Source of the DNA: Dongia rigui
Lineage (GTDB): Bacteria; Pseudomonadota; Alphaproteobacteria; Dongiales; Dongiaceae
DNA length: 64,000 nt
Assembly (NCBI RefSeq): GCF_034044635.1
Contig: NZ_JAXCLX010000001.1
Location: 744,001 to 808,000 of the forward strand
Direction of reading: 5' to 3'
Made by a program: the position numbers and the translations under genes. Below are positions 17,080 through 25,349 of this stretch, one piece after another. The notes beneath the pieces are model-generated. The model was not told the DNA's origin. It ran no database searches and was given only the letters and a program-made list of their open reading frames with translations. Position 1 is the first letter of the stretch. Each line of letters starts with the position of its first letter.

Positions 17080-17946
17080 CTATTGGCCGCCACCCAGGCT
17101 GTGCACATAAACGGTCACCATTTTGATGCGGTCGTCATTGAGGCGACCCTGCCAGGCCGGCATGACGCCGTGCTTGGGCGATGTCACCTGCGCTGCAAAG
17201 GCCGCGCGATCACCGGTGAACTGCCAGATATTGTTGGTCAGCGACGGGGCACCCAGTTCCTTGTTGCCCTCGGCATTCTGGCCGTGGCAGGCCACGCAAT
17301 TCTCGGCAAAGACCTTGGCACCGCGTTCTTTGCCCGCCGCATCGGCATCGCCGCCGCTCAAGGCGACGACATATTCAGCGACGTCCTTCACCTGCTCGGG
17401 CGTCAGGATGCCGTCCGCGCCAAAGCGCGGCATCTGCGACTGGCGCGTCTCGGCATCTTCGGAACGGATGCCGTGACGGACGGTCTGCTCGATCTGGGCC
17501 AGCGTGCCGCCCCACAGCCAGTTGTCATCGGCAAGAACCGGATAGCCCTTCTGCCCCTGCCCGCCAACGCCATGGCACTGCGCGCAGTTCTCGTTGAAGA
17601 CGGCCTGGCCGCCGGCCAGCGAGAATTCGAGGAGCTGCGGATCCTTCGAGATGTCGTCGACCGACATGGCCGCGATCTTGTCGGTATAGACCTTCTGCGC
17701 ATCCGCTGCGGCCGCCGCGTCGGTGTAGTACTCGGCATGCGAATTGTAGCCAAGGATGCCCTTGGTGTAACCCGAAAGGCTCGGCCAAGCCGGATAGAAC
17801 ACCGTGTAGCCGAGGCCGTAGATGATGCTGGCATAGAGCACCAGCAGCCACCAGCGCGGCAGCGGGTTGTTCAATTCCTTGATGCCGTCCCACTCATGAC
17901 CGGTGGTATCAACACCGGTGGCGTCATCGCGTTCAATATTAGCCAT
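17080..17946 (-). CDS. ccoP: cbb3-type cytochrome c oxidase subunit III (CcoP)
   Basis: A 288-residue dihaem cytochrome c subunit. An N-terminal membrane helix (WWLLVLYASIIYGLGYTVFY) is preceded by the typical HEWDGIKELNNPLPRWW. Two haem-binding motifs follow: CAQCH in the first domain and CVACH in the second, with methionine ligands expected near MPRF and MPAW. It passes electrons from cytochrome c to CcoO/CcoN. GGAGACC upstream supports the ATG at 17946 (MANIERDD), which overlaps the ccoQ stop. Confidence 0.96.
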   Translation of the reverse strand: MANIERDDATGVDTTGHEWDGIKELNNPLPRWWLLVLYASIIYGLGYTVFYPAWPSLSGYTKGILGYNSHAEYYTDAAAAADAQKVYTDKIAAMSVDDISKDPQLLEFSLAGGQAVFNENCAQCHGVGGQGQKGYPVLADDNWLWGGTLAQIEQTVRHGIRSEDAETRQSQMPRFGADGILTPEQVKDVAEYVVALSGGDADAAGKERGAKVFAENCVACHGQNAEGNKELGAPSLTNNIWQFTGDRAAFAAQVTSPKHGVMPAWQGRLNDDRIKMVTVYVHSLGGGQ

Positions 17947-18112
17947 GATGGGTGGTCTCCTCGGCGTCTTCGCGGAAGGGGATCTGGGCACAATCAGCGA
18001 AGTGTTCTTTGTTCCGTTTGCGATAGGCGTGGAAAATGATGGCGGCGAAAATGATCAGCAGCCACACCACCCACAGTTCCCGAGCGAGGCTCGACAGCAA
18101 ATGCATATCCAT
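17939..18112 (-). CDS. ccoQ: cbb3-type cytochrome c oxidase subunit IV (CcoQ)
   Basis: A 57-residue membrane protein. Its ATG shares one base with the ccoO stop (TGATG), and its TAA overlaps the ccoP start (ATGGCTAA). The helix ELWVVWLLIIFAAIIFHAY is followed by the family-typical basic and aromatic stretch RKRNKEHFADCAQIPFREDA. CcoQ stabilises the interaction of CcoP with the core complex. Confidence 0.93.
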   Translation of the reverse strand: MDMHLLSSLARELWVVWLLIIFAAIIFHAYRKRNKEHFADCAQIPFREDAEETTHHG

Positions 18113-18852
18113 CACTGACCTCCCTCGGCCTTGGCAGCGCCCAGCTCGGGGCGATAGGTGGTGAAGTCCACCATGCGGCCCAGCGACTGCAGATAGGCAA
18201 TGATCGCATCCATCTTGGTGATCGTTGTGGGATCGCCATCGAGATCGCCGATCGCCGCCTTCGGATAGCGCTGCAGCAAGCCTTCGGTATCGGCATCCGG
18301 CGTCGCCTGGGCGGCCAGATCCGCCGCCGCATCCTTGATCATCTCGTCGCTATAGGGTACGCCGACGAGAGACAACGTCTTCAGATGGTCGGCGATGTTG
18401 GGCAGCACCAGCGGCTGCTTGGCGAGATGCGCGTAGGTCGGCATGATCGATTCCGGCACGACCGAGCGGGGATCGATGAGATGCGCCGCCTGCCAGTCAT
18501 TGGAATACTTGCCGCCGACGCGGGCCAAGTCGGGACCGGTGCGTTTCGAACCCCATTGGAAGGGATGATCATAGATGCTCTCGGCCGCCAGGCTGTAATG
18601 GCCATAGCGCTCGACCTCATCGCGGAAGGGACGGATCTGCTGGCTGTGGCAGTTGTAGCAGCCCTCCGAGATGTAGATGTTGCGCCCGGCGAGCTCGAGG
18701 GGCGAAAGGGGACGAACCCCTTCCACCTTCTCGATCGTTTCGCCGATGGTGAAGAGCGGCACGATCTCCACCAGGCCGCCGATCGCCACCGTAAGCAGGA
18801 TGCCGACCAGCAGGATGATGGAGTTGGTTTCGAACTTTTCGTGTTTGATCAT
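18112..18852 (-). CDS. ccoO: cbb3-type cytochrome c oxidase subunit II (CcoO)
   Basis: A 246-residue monohaem cytochrome c subunit. One N-terminal membrane helix ([22 protein letters not shown]) is followed by the haem site in [17 protein letters not shown]. The family stretches [32 protein letters not shown] (split here over residues 85-115) and MPTYAHL are clear. It lies between ccoN (29 bp upstream) and ccoQ (1-bp overlap) and should be co-expressed with them. Confidence 0.96.
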   Translation of the reverse strand: MIKHEKFETNSIILLVGILLTVAIGGLVEIVPLFTIGETIEKVEGVRPLSPLELAGRNIYISEGCYNCHSQQIRPFRDEVERYGHYSLAAESIYDHPFQWGSKRTGPDLARVGGKYSNDWQAAHLIDPRSVVPESIMPTYAHLAKQPLVLPNIADHLKTLSLVGVPYSDEMIKDAAADLAAQATPDADTEGLLQRYPKAAIGDLDGDPTTITKMDAIIAYLQSLGRMVDFTTYRPELGAAKAEGGQ

Positions 18853-18881
18853 GACAGGGTCTTTCCGTTTCAGGCCCAGGT

Positions 18882-20339
18882 TTACGCTCTGGCCGGCACA
18901 GCACCGGTGCTGCCGATCGCGCGTTCGTCACGCACATCACCGCGGATGGTCCGGATCAGGTTGTAGGTCATGATGAGTGACCCGACCAGGAAGAGGACGC
19001 CACCGAAGCCACGCACCACGTAATAGGGATGCATCGCGGCAACCGTTTCGACGAAGGAGTATTGCAGGAAGCCCAGGCTGTCATAGGCACGCCACATCAG
19101 GCCCTGCATGATCCCCGAGATCCACATCGAGACGATGTAGAGCACGATGCCGAAGGTCGCGACCCAGAAGTGCCATTCGACCAGGCGCAGCGAATAGAGG
19201 CGCTGACGCTTCCACAGGGCCGGCACCAGATAGTAGATGGCGCCGAAGCTGACGAAGGCGACCCAGCCCAAGGCACCGGAGTGCACATGGCCGATGGTCC
19301 AGTCGGTATAGTGGCTCAAGCTGTTGACGGCCTTGATCGACATGACCGGGCCTTCAAAGGTCGACATGCCGTAGAAGCCGACCGACGTCACCAGGAAGCG
19401 CAGGATCGGATCGGTCCGCAGTTTGTCCCAGGCGCCCGACAGCGTCATCAGGCCGTTGATCATGCCACCCCAGCTCGGCATCCACAGCATGATCGAGAAG
19501 ACCATGCCCAGCGACTGCGTCCAATCGGGAAGCGCCGTGTAGTGCAGATGGTGCGGACCAGCCCAGATGTAGAGGAAGATCAGCGACCAGAAGTGAACGA
19601 TCGACAGCCGATAGGAATAGACCGGACGACCGGCCTGCTTCGGCACGAAGTAGTACATGATGCCGAGGAAGCCGGCGGTGAGGAAGAAGCCAACCGCATT
19701 GTGGCCGTACCACCACTGCAGCATCGCATCCTGGATACCCGGGAACAGCGAATAGCTCTTGGTGCCGAAGAAGGATACCGGCACCGCCAGATTGCGGCCG
19801 ATATGCAGCATCGCGACCGTGACGATGAAGGCGAGATAGAACCAGTTGGCCACATAGATATGCGGCTCTTTGCGCTTCATCAGCGTGCCCAGGAAGATCA
19901 GGAGATAGACCACCCAGACCAGCGTCAGCCACAGATCGACATACCATTCGGGCTCGGAATATTCCGTGCCGGCGGTGATGCCAAGGACATAGCCGCTCGC
20001 CGCCAGGACGATGAACAGCTGGTAGCCCCAGAACAGGAATTCGGCGAGAAGCGGACCACCGAACAGCGCGGTACGGCAGGTGCGCTGTACCACGTAGAGG
20101 CTCGTGGCGAAGAGAACGTTGCCGCCGAAGGCGAAGATGACCGCCGAGGTATGAAGCGGCCGCAGGCGCCCGAACGAGGTCCATTCAAGACCGAGGTTCA
20201 ATGCCGGGAAAGCCAGCTGAAAGGCGATCACGACGCCGACCAGGAAGCCCACCACGCCCCAGAACATCGAGGCGAGCGTGAACATCCGCACAATCCGTTC
20301 GTTGTATGACGGCATACCGTCAACCCGAGTGAGTGCCAT
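18882..20339 (-). CDS. ccoN: cbb3-type cytochrome c oxidase subunit I (CcoN)
   Basis: A 485-residue catalytic subunit with about 12 membrane helices carrying the low-spin haem and the high-spin haem-copper centre. Diagnostic stretches are [15 protein letters not shown] (low-spin haem histidine), [19 protein letters not shown] (copper-site histidine), [13 protein letters not shown] and [15 protein letters not shown] upstream supports the ATG at 20339 rather than the in-frame TTG five codons earlier. It is a high-affinity oxidase that allows respiration at very low oxygen. Two membrane-protein genes precede it on the same strand, and the nearest strong FNR/FixK box is upstream of those, at 21488. 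Confidence 0.97.
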   Translation of the reverse strand: MALTRVDGMPSYNERIVRMFTLASMFWGVVGFLVGVVIAFQLAFPALNLGLEWTSFGRLRPLHTSAVIFAFGGNVLFATSLYVVQRTCRTALFGGPLLAEFLFWGYQLFIVLAASGYVLGITAGTEYSEPEWYVDLWLTLVWVVYLLIFLGTLMKRKEPHIYVANWFYLAFIVTVAMLHIGRNLAVPVSFFGTKSYSLFPGIQDAMLQWWYGHNAVGFFLTAGFLGIMYYFVPKQAGRPVYSYRLSIVHFWSLIFLYIWAGPHHLHYTALPDWTQSLGMVFSIMLWMPSWGGMINGLMTLSGAWDKLRTDPILRFLVTSVGFYGMSTFEGPVMSIKAVNSLSHYTDWTIGHVHSGALGWVAFVSFGAIYYLVPALWKRQRLYSLRLVEWHFWVATFGIVLYIVSMWISGIMQGLMWRAYDSLGFLQYSFVETVAAMHPYYVVRGFGGVLFLVGSLIMTYNLIRTIRGDVRDERAIGSTGAVPARA

Positions 20340-20356
20340 GGGATAGTCCTTCAATT

Positions 20357-20572
20357 TCAGTGCTGCGACGGGATCAGCACGGCGATGATGCGGAACAGCA
20401 TCAGGATACCGAAGACGGCGAGCAGGCTGCCGAACAGCAGAAAGCCGCCACTGGCCGCATGTGCGGTCAGGAAAACCCCCAGCAATGCGATGATGCTGAG
20501 AGCAAAGACAGCGAATAGACCGGCGCCACTCCCGGCTCGCTCGGCATCGATGACATCTGTTTTTTCAGTCAT
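20357..20572 (-). CDS. small two-helix membrane protein preceding ccoN, function unknown
   Basis: A 71-residue protein with two hydrophobic segments (about residues 20-38 and 44-64) and a short acidic N-terminus. Its ATG at 20572 overlaps the end of the DUF2189 gene by 8 bp, and it ends 17 bp before the ccoN start. This tight spacing supports a real gene in the cco transcript. I do not recognise a family. It could help assembly or stability of the oxidase. Confidence 0.7.
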   Translation of the reverse strand: MTEKTDVIDAERAGSGAGLFAVFALSIIALLGVFLTAHAASGGFLLFGSLLAVFGILMLFRIIAVLIPSQH

Positions 20573-21386
20573 TTTTCGTCTCCACCAGATCTCGATAGGC
20601 ATGCCAACTGGCGTGACCGATGAGGGGCATGGTCACGACAAGGCCGATACAAAAGGTCGCAATACCGGCGACCGTGAACAGAACGATGAGGGCGCCCCAG
20701 CCGATCAGCACCCGCCAATTGACGACGGTGGCGCAGATCGAGGTGACGATGGCCTTCAAGCTGCCGCAATCGCGGTCGGTCAGCATCGGGAAGGCGACGA
20801 CGCCGATGGCAAAGGCCATCACCGCCAGAACGCCGCCGACAGCCGTACCGACCATCAGGAAGGGAATGCCATCGGTCGAAAAAAGCACGGCGCCGAGGAA
20901 ATGCTCCCAACTCGCCAGCTCGACATTGAAGAAGCCGGCATAGATCAGCATGGCGATCCGTTCCCACGCCAAATGCAGGAACATCATGATGAGGCCCATG
21001 GTGAAGAGCTGCCCGGCATGCGGGCGCCATGACAGGGCGATATCGACGACGTTGAGCGGCAGGCCCTTCTCCAGCCGGCGGCTGATTTCATAGAAAGCGA
21101 CCGCCAGCAGCGGCGCCATGAAGAAGAAACCGGCGGCGAGCGGAAAGGCGTAGGGCCGAAGGTCGCTCTGCCAGAAGCCGAAGATCAGCAACGCACTGAT
21201 GAGCGCGATGCCGATGCCGAAGAAGAGGCTGACCGAGCCAGCCCGGACGAAATCCTGCCAACCCGCCAACAGCCAGCGCCACGGCTGCTCCACCGTCACC
21301 TGATTGACCGGCAATTCCAGGTCGATCCCGATGATCGATGTGTAGCGCAGCCCTTGGGCGTCGCGCGATGTATCGGATCTTGCCAT
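20565..21386 (-). CDS. DUF2189 family integral membrane protein
   Basis: A 273-residue protein with about six hydrophobic helices. The N-terminal stretch (PWRWLLAGWQDFVRAGSVSLFFGIG) and the later FFFMAPLLAVAFYEISRRLEKG match the DUF2189 family, often found near cytochrome oxidase and nitrogen-oxide genes in proteobacteria. It is the first gene of the minus-strand run leading into ccoN. An almost ideal FNR/FixK box lies 102 bp upstream. Biochemical function is unknown. Confidence 0.85.
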   Translation of the reverse strand: MARSDTSRDAQGLRYTSIIGIDLELPVNQVTVEQPWRWLLAGWQDFVRAGSVSLFFGIGIALISALLIFGFWQSDLRPYAFPLAAGFFFMAPLLAVAFYEISRRLEKGLPLNVVDIALSWRPHAGQLFTMGLIMMFLHLAWERIAMLIYAGFFNVELASWEHFLGAVLFSTDGIPFLMVGTAVGGVLAVMAFAIGVVAFPMLTDRDCGSLKAIVTSICATVVNWRVLIGWGALIVLFTVAGIATFCIGLVVTMPLIGHASWHAYRDLVETKND

Positions 21387-21487
21387 GTGCTGTCCCTCGA
21401 TCCGCCTAGGCAGCCCCCCTCCGGGCTGACCTGGGATGAATCGACTCCCTTCGGTTGGAAAGCTACCTAGCTCGCGTTAATGATAGG

Positions 21488-21501
21488 TTGATTTAGATCA
21501 A
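21488..21501. promoter_or_regulatory. FNR/FixK-type box between the cco operon and the SafE-like gene
   Basis: TTGATTTAGATCAA is a perfect TTGAT-N4-ATCAA palindrome. It is centred 66 bp upstream of the plus-strand SafE-like gene and 108 bp upstream of the DUF2189 start. One bound regulator could serve both divergent promoters. Confidence 0.88.
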
Positions 21502-21560
21502 TGCCCGGCCCTACGGTTCGGCGTTCATCGCATTGACAAACTTAACGGATTGCATCGCCG

Positions 21561-22298
21561 ATGCTGGATCTGGCCCGGGAATTGGGGGCACATTGCCTGG
21601 TTGTCGCCGGCGACCACGGCTCCATCATTCTTGCCATGTTCCTGGCCGGTCTGGTCGGCAGCCTCACCCACTGTGCCGGCATGTGCGGGCCTTTGGTCGC
21701 AGCCCAGTCGCTGGAGCGGCTGGCGGCGATGCCGATCGAAAAAAGCCAGGCCTGGCATCGACTTACCGGTGGAGCGCTCATACCATACCAGCTTGGCCGC
21801 ACCACGACCTACATGATGCTGGGCGCCATCTTGTCCCTGCCCGTGACGGCGAGCCTCGACATCAACTGGCTGGCGCCGATCCTGCTGTGGCTGGCTGCGG
21901 CGATCTTCCTGTTGCAGGGGCTGCAGAAACTGGATGCCATACCGGCAGGCTGGGGCCTGAGCTATGGCGCATCTTTCGGCTTCCTGCAGCCGATGACGCA
22001 GCGCCTGATGCAGCGCCCGACCGGCACGCGGGGATACATGCTGGGCATCCTGCTGGGATTCCTGCCCTGCGGATTGCTCTATGGTGCGCTGGTGGCGGCC
22101 GCTGCCACCGGCGACCCGCTGGCCGCCGCCTTTGCGATGCTCGCCTTCGCGCTCGGTACTTTTCCGCTTTCCTGGGCGATCGGCTATGGTAGCCGGTTTG
22201 CGACGCAGCGCTTCCGGACGCGGCTGAAAGTGCCGCTTGGGCTGCTCATGGTCTTCAATGCCGTGCTGCTCGCGGCCCTCAGCCTGCAGCATCTCTGA
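21561..22298 (+). CDS. sulfite exporter TauE/SafE family membrane protein (cco-associated)
   Basis: A 245-residue membrane protein with about six helices. Helix 1 holds SLTHCAGMCGPLV, whose cysteine pair is typical of the SafE/DsbD-like group commonly found next to cbb3 oxidase genes. A second conserved stretch, LGFLPCGLLYGALVAAAATG, lies in the C-terminal half. Members of this subgroup have been tied to copper or redox transport during oxidase assembly, not only to sulfite. It is divergent from the cco run and shares the box at 21488. The ATG at 21561 gives a short leader compatible with activation from that site. Confidence 0.85.
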   Translation: MLDLARELGAHCLVVAGDHGSIILAMFLAGLVGSLTHCAGMCGPLVAAQSLERLAAMPIEKSQAWHRLTGGALIPYQLGRTTTYMMLGAILSLPVTASLDINWLAPILLWLAAAIFLLQGLQKLDAIPAGWGLSYGASFGFLQPMTQRLMQRPTGTRGYMLGILLGFLPCGLLYGALVAAAATGDPLAAAFAMLAFALGTFPLSWAIGYGSRFATQRFRTRLKVPLGLLMVFNAVLLAALSLQHL

Positions 22299-22355
22299 TT
22301 CCGGGCGGTCATTCGGTCCTTGGCACCCATCACAGTCACAGTCGGATAGCACAAC

Positions 22356-23717
22356 ATGCCCAAGATCACCTTCCTTGGCGGCGCTGGCACCGTCACCGGC
22401 TCGAAATACCTGCTGAGCCATGGCGGCCGGCGCATTCTCATCGATTGCGGCTTGTTCCAAGGGCTGAAGCAGCTGCGACTGCGCAACTGGGCACCCTTTC
22501 CGGTGCCGCCGGGCTCGATCGAGGCGGTCATCCTGACGCACGCCCATCTCGATCATTCCGGCTACCTCCCTGCCCTCATCCGCGATGGCTTCAAGGGACC
22601 GGTCTATGCCTCGGACGGCACCAAGGATGTCTGCGGCATCATCCTGCCGGATAGCGGCATGCTGCAGGAACGCGATGCGGAATTTGCCAACAAGCACCGC
22701 TTTTCAAAACATGAGCCGGCCCTGCCACTGTACACGGCCGAAGACGCGATGCGGGCGCTGGAGATGATCGAGGCGCTGCCCTTCAACAAGCGGCGCGAGA
22801 TCGGTCCCGATACCGCCATCATCTTGCAGCGCGGCGGTCATATTCTGGGTGCCTCGATCGTGCAATGCGAATTCCAGGGCCGGAAGATCGTCTTTTCCGG
22901 CGATCTCGGGCAGTTCGGCGATCCGGTGATGGTGGACCCGACACTCATCGAGGCAGCGGATTACCTAGTGGTGGAATCGACCTATGGCAACCGCAAGCAT
23001 GACACGCTGGACCCACAGGAAGCACTGCTGCGCGTCGTGAAGCAGACAGTGGAGCATGGTGGCACAGTCGTGGTGCCGGCCTTTGCGGTCGGACGGGCGC
23101 AATCGCTGCTGTGGCATCTTGACCGCCTGCGCAAAGCGGGACGGCTCGGCAATGTTCCAGTCTTTCTCGACAGCCCGATGGCGACCGATGCGACCGAACT
23201 CCTGGCCAAGCATCCAAACGACCATCGCTTGTCGGCGGCAGAATGTCGCGCTGCCTTCAGCATCGCGCGCGTCGTCCGCAGCCCGGAGGAATCGAAGGCA
23301 CTGACCGCCGACCCGATGCCCAAGATCATCATTTCAGCCAGCGGCATGGCGACCGGCGGCCGCGTCCTGCACCACATCAAGCATTATGTCGGCGACCGCA
23401 ACAGCACGATCCTGTTTTCGGGTTTCCAGGCCGCCGGCACGCGCGGCGCCGCCATGCTGGCAGGTGCGGAAAGCGTCAAGATCCACGGTGTCTATTATCC
23501 GGTACGCGCGCGTGTCGAGAACCTCTCCATGCTTTCGGCACATGCAGATGCGGACGGGTTGCTGCGCTGGTTGAAGGGCTTCAAGAGCGCACCGCGCCAG
23601 ACCTTTATCACCCATGGCGAACCCACCGCTTCGGATGCGTTGCGCCACCGCATTGAGGAAGAACTGGGCTGGAACTGCACGGTACCCGAACAGATGCAGC
23701 GCGTGACCCTCGCTTGA
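22356..23717 (+). CDS. MBL-fold metallohydrolase with beta-CASP and RNA-specificity domains
   Basis: A 453-residue protein of the CPSF/YSH1-like family. The metallo-beta-lactamase core begins FLGGAGTVTGSKYLL and has the zinc motif THAHLDHSG. GHILGASIVQ and FSGDLG follow, then the beta-CASP insertion around DSPMATDAT and the C-terminal zinc stretches SASGMATGGRVLHHIK, LSAHADADGLLRWL and ITHGEP. It is probably a ribonuclease acting on cytoplasmic RNA. It follows the SafE-like gene by 57 bp on the same strand and lies in the low-oxygen gene set, where similar proteins are common. Confidence 0.88.
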   Translation: MPKITFLGGAGTVTGSKYLLSHGGRRILIDCGLFQGLKQLRLRNWAPFPVPPGSIEAVILTHAHLDHSGYLPALIRDGFKGPVYASDGTKDVCGIILPDSGMLQERDAEFANKHRFSKHEPALPLYTAEDAMRALEMIEALPFNKRREIGPDTAIILQRGGHILGASIVQCEFQGRKIVFSGDLGQFGDPVMVDPTLIEAADYLVVESTYGNRKHDTLDPQEALLRVVKQTVEHGGTVVVPAFAVGRAQSLLWHLDRLRKAGRLGNVPVFLDSPMATDATELLAKHPNDHRLSAAECRAAFSIARVVRSPEESKALTADPMPKIIISASGMATGGRVLHHIKHYVGDRNSTILFSGFQAAGTRGAAMLAGAESVKIHGVYYPVRARVENLSMLSAHADADGLLRWLKGFKSAPRQTFITHGEPTASDALRHRIEEELGWNCTVPEQMQRVTLA

Positions 23718-23735
23718 ACGGATTCGACTGACGGG

Positions 23736-23749
23736 CTGATTTACATCAA
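23736..23749. promoter_or_regulatory. FNR/FixK-type box upstream of the DUF2267 gene
   Basis: CTGATTTACATCAA differs from TTGAT-N4-ATCAA at one outer base. It is centred about 58 bp upstream of the ATG at 23801, a suitable place for activation. Together with the site at 21488 it supports a local FNR/FixK regulon. Confidence 0.75.
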
Positions 23750-23800
23750 AGTCATCCGACCCCACGATCTTATGATGAGGGCGATCAAGGGAGACATGGG

Positions 23801-24259
23801 ATGAGCAAGGACCATCTGCCCATTCTCGACAAGAGTGTCGAAGACGTTCACATGTGGCTCAACGCGCTGATGCGGCATTTGGGTCATCATGACCGGGTGC
23901 AGGCATTTCACGTGCTCAAGGCGGTGATGCATGCATTGCGCGACCGCATCGGACCGGAGAATGCGGTGCATTTTTCGGCCCAGCTGCCATTGTTCATCCG
24001 CGGCCTTTTTTTCGAGGGCTGGAAGATGAGCACGCCGCCAAGCCATGAGCGCCACCTGGCCGAGTTTCTGGACCATGTCGCCCGCAGCCTTGATGAAAAT
24101 CATCGCGGCAATCTTGAAAGCAATGTCCGGGCCGTGTTCTCGGTCATTTGGGAACGCGTCGACCAGGGCGAGGTTGCCAAGCTGATGCGCATTTTTCCCA
24201 GTGAATTGCGCGTCTTGTGGCAAAGCCCGGAAGTGAGCGCGAGAATCGCCAAGGCATAG
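23801..24259 (+). CDS. DUF2267 domain protein
   Basis: A 152-residue, soluble helical protein. The stretch VHMWLNALMRHLGHHDRVQAFHVLKAVMHALRDRI (residues about 16-50) and the following AVHFSAQLPLFIRGLFFEGW are characteristic of DUF2267. GGGAGACATGGG precedes the ATG. An FNR/FixK-type box lies upstream and a strong hairpin lies downstream, so it appears to be a single-gene low-oxygen unit. DUF2267 proteins are frequent in stress clusters, but their function is unknown. Confidence 0.85.
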   Translation: MSKDHLPILDKSVEDVHMWLNALMRHLGHHDRVQAFHVLKAVMHALRDRIGPENAVHFSAQLPLFIRGLFFEGWKMSTPPSHERHLAEFLDHVARSLDENHRGNLESNVRAVFSVIWERVDQGEVAKLMRIFPSELRVLWQSPEVSARIAKA

Positions 24260-24294
24260 GCCGCGACACCCCGCCTCAGCGGCAAGCTGCCGCA

Positions 24295-24302
24295 ATACGT
24301 AG
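24295..24302. promoter_or_regulatory. possible FixJ-type site upstream of the fixK-like gene
   Basis: ATACGTAG, followed by GAACCC, resembles the recalled FixJ selection consensus GTAMGTAG at 7 of 8 positions. It lies about 107 bp upstream of the start of the FixK-like gene, whose expected activator FixJ is encoded nearby. A match this short may be chance. Confidence 0.3.
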
Positions 24303-24323
24303 GAACCCTTAGGTAGCATCCCT

Positions 24324-24355
24324 GACTAGGCCGGCGGCGGGACCCCGGCCTAGTC
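24324..24355 (+). terminator. hairpin terminator candidate after the DUF2267 gene
   Basis: GACTAGGCCGG and CCGGCCTAGTC form a perfect 11-bp stem with a 10-nt loop, followed by a pyrimidine-rich TTCCGCTT. It lies 64 bp after the DUF2267 stop and 50 bp before the FixK-like start. Confidence 0.7.
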
Positions 24356-24405
24356 TTCCGCTTGTCCGGACCCAGAAGGGTCGGATCAAGCCAGGAGGGG
24401 ATGTT

Positions 24406-25260
24406 ATGCCTAGTCTCGCCAGCATGTCGCAGGACACAATGCACAGCCAGAATGCCGCCCTTTCGGGCGGCCGTTTGAAGCAGCCGCATCTGGCCAGTGA
24501 TCACGGCATTGCCACCTCCGGCATCCAGCTGCCCCAGGCCCTGCCGAGCCTCCTCGCCAGGGGCCTCACCCCGCAGGACATGCTGCGCGTCAATGCGGCG
24601 CGCCCAACCTTCGTGACACTGGAGCCCGGTCAGTCGCTCTATTACCAGGGCGACGACTGCAACAATATCTATCTGCTGCTCGATGGCTGGGCCTTCCGCC
24701 ACCAGATCTTGGAAGACGGCCGCCGCCAGATCCTCGATTTCGCCCTGCCCGGCGTCGTCTTCGGCCTGCCTGGGACCGGCATCATGACCCACAGCCTGGA
24801 AACGCTGACCGGCTGCACCTTCAGCGTCTTCACCCGCGAACGCCTTTTTGACCTGATGCGCGACGTGCCGGCGCTGGGCTTCCGCCTGCTGGAAATCATG
24901 GCCGCTGCCGAGGCGCGCGCTTTCGAGCACCTGACCAGTGTCGGCCGCCGCACCGCCAAGGAGCGCGTCGCCCATCTGCTGCTGGAATTGGTTACGCGCG
25001 CGAGCCAGACCCCGGCCATGCCGCGCGACGGCAGCATGACCCTGCCGCTGATGCTGCCGCATATCGCCGACGCCTTGGGCCTGACCAGCGAGACCGTATG
25101 CCGCGCCCTCTCATCGATGCGCAAGGACAAGATCGCCACGTTGCGGGGACAGAAGCTCGATATCCTGGACCTGAAGCGCCTGGCACATGCGGCGGGCGTC
25201 GACCTGATGGCGGACTTTCGCCACGGCACAAACGGTGAAACGCTGCGCCTCGCCTCCTGA
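24406..25260 (+). CDS. Crp/Fnr family regulator, FixK-like (no Fe-S cysteine cluster)
   Basis: A 284-residue regulator. An unusual N-terminal tail of about 50 residues precedes a cyclic-nucleotide-binding-type beta-roll (about 60-150), a dimerisation helix (LLEIMAAAEARAFEHL) and a Crp-type winged helix (about 183-255). The N-terminus has no cysteines, so it cannot carry an FNR-type 4Fe-4S cluster and is FixK-like in that respect. The recognition helix LTSETVCRALSSM aligns with FNR LTVETISRLL. It retains Glu229 and Arg233 for TTGAT contact but has Cys232 at the serine position. AGGAGGGG precedes the ATG. It is the obvious candidate to read the boxes at 21488 and 23736, and fixLJ lies 3.7 kb downstream. 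Confidence 0.88.
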   Translation: MPSLASMSQDTMHSQNAALSGGRLKQPHLASDHGIATSGIQLPQALPSLLARGLTPQDMLRVNAARPTFVTLEPGQSLYYQGDDCNNIYLLLDGWAFRHQILEDGRRQILDFALPGVVFGLPGTGIMTHSLETLTGCTFSVFTRERLFDLMRDVPALGFRLLEIMAAAEARAFEHLTSVGRRTAKERVAHLLLELVTRASQTPAMPRDGSMTLPLMLPHIADALGLTSETVCRALSSMRKDKIATLRGQKLDILDLKRLAHAAGVDLMADFRHGTNGETLRLAS

Positions 25261-25349
25261 GGCATCATCGCCCTTGCCGGGGCGCGTCATGTCCTAGCAA
25301 CATGTGGGAACCATAATCGGGCTTCCACAACGCCAAGGACGAATTCGGC

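Noticed and set aside
15547-18039. 830-codon open frame on the plus strand opposite ccoG and ccoP
   Set aside because: The minus strand has unmistakable FixG and CcoP motifs. The plus frame has no recognisable domain and results from high GC content.
24406-25260. Calling this regulator FNR or FnrN
   Set aside because: Those proteins need an N-terminal cysteine cluster for an iron-sulfur centre. This one has no cysteine before residue 85.
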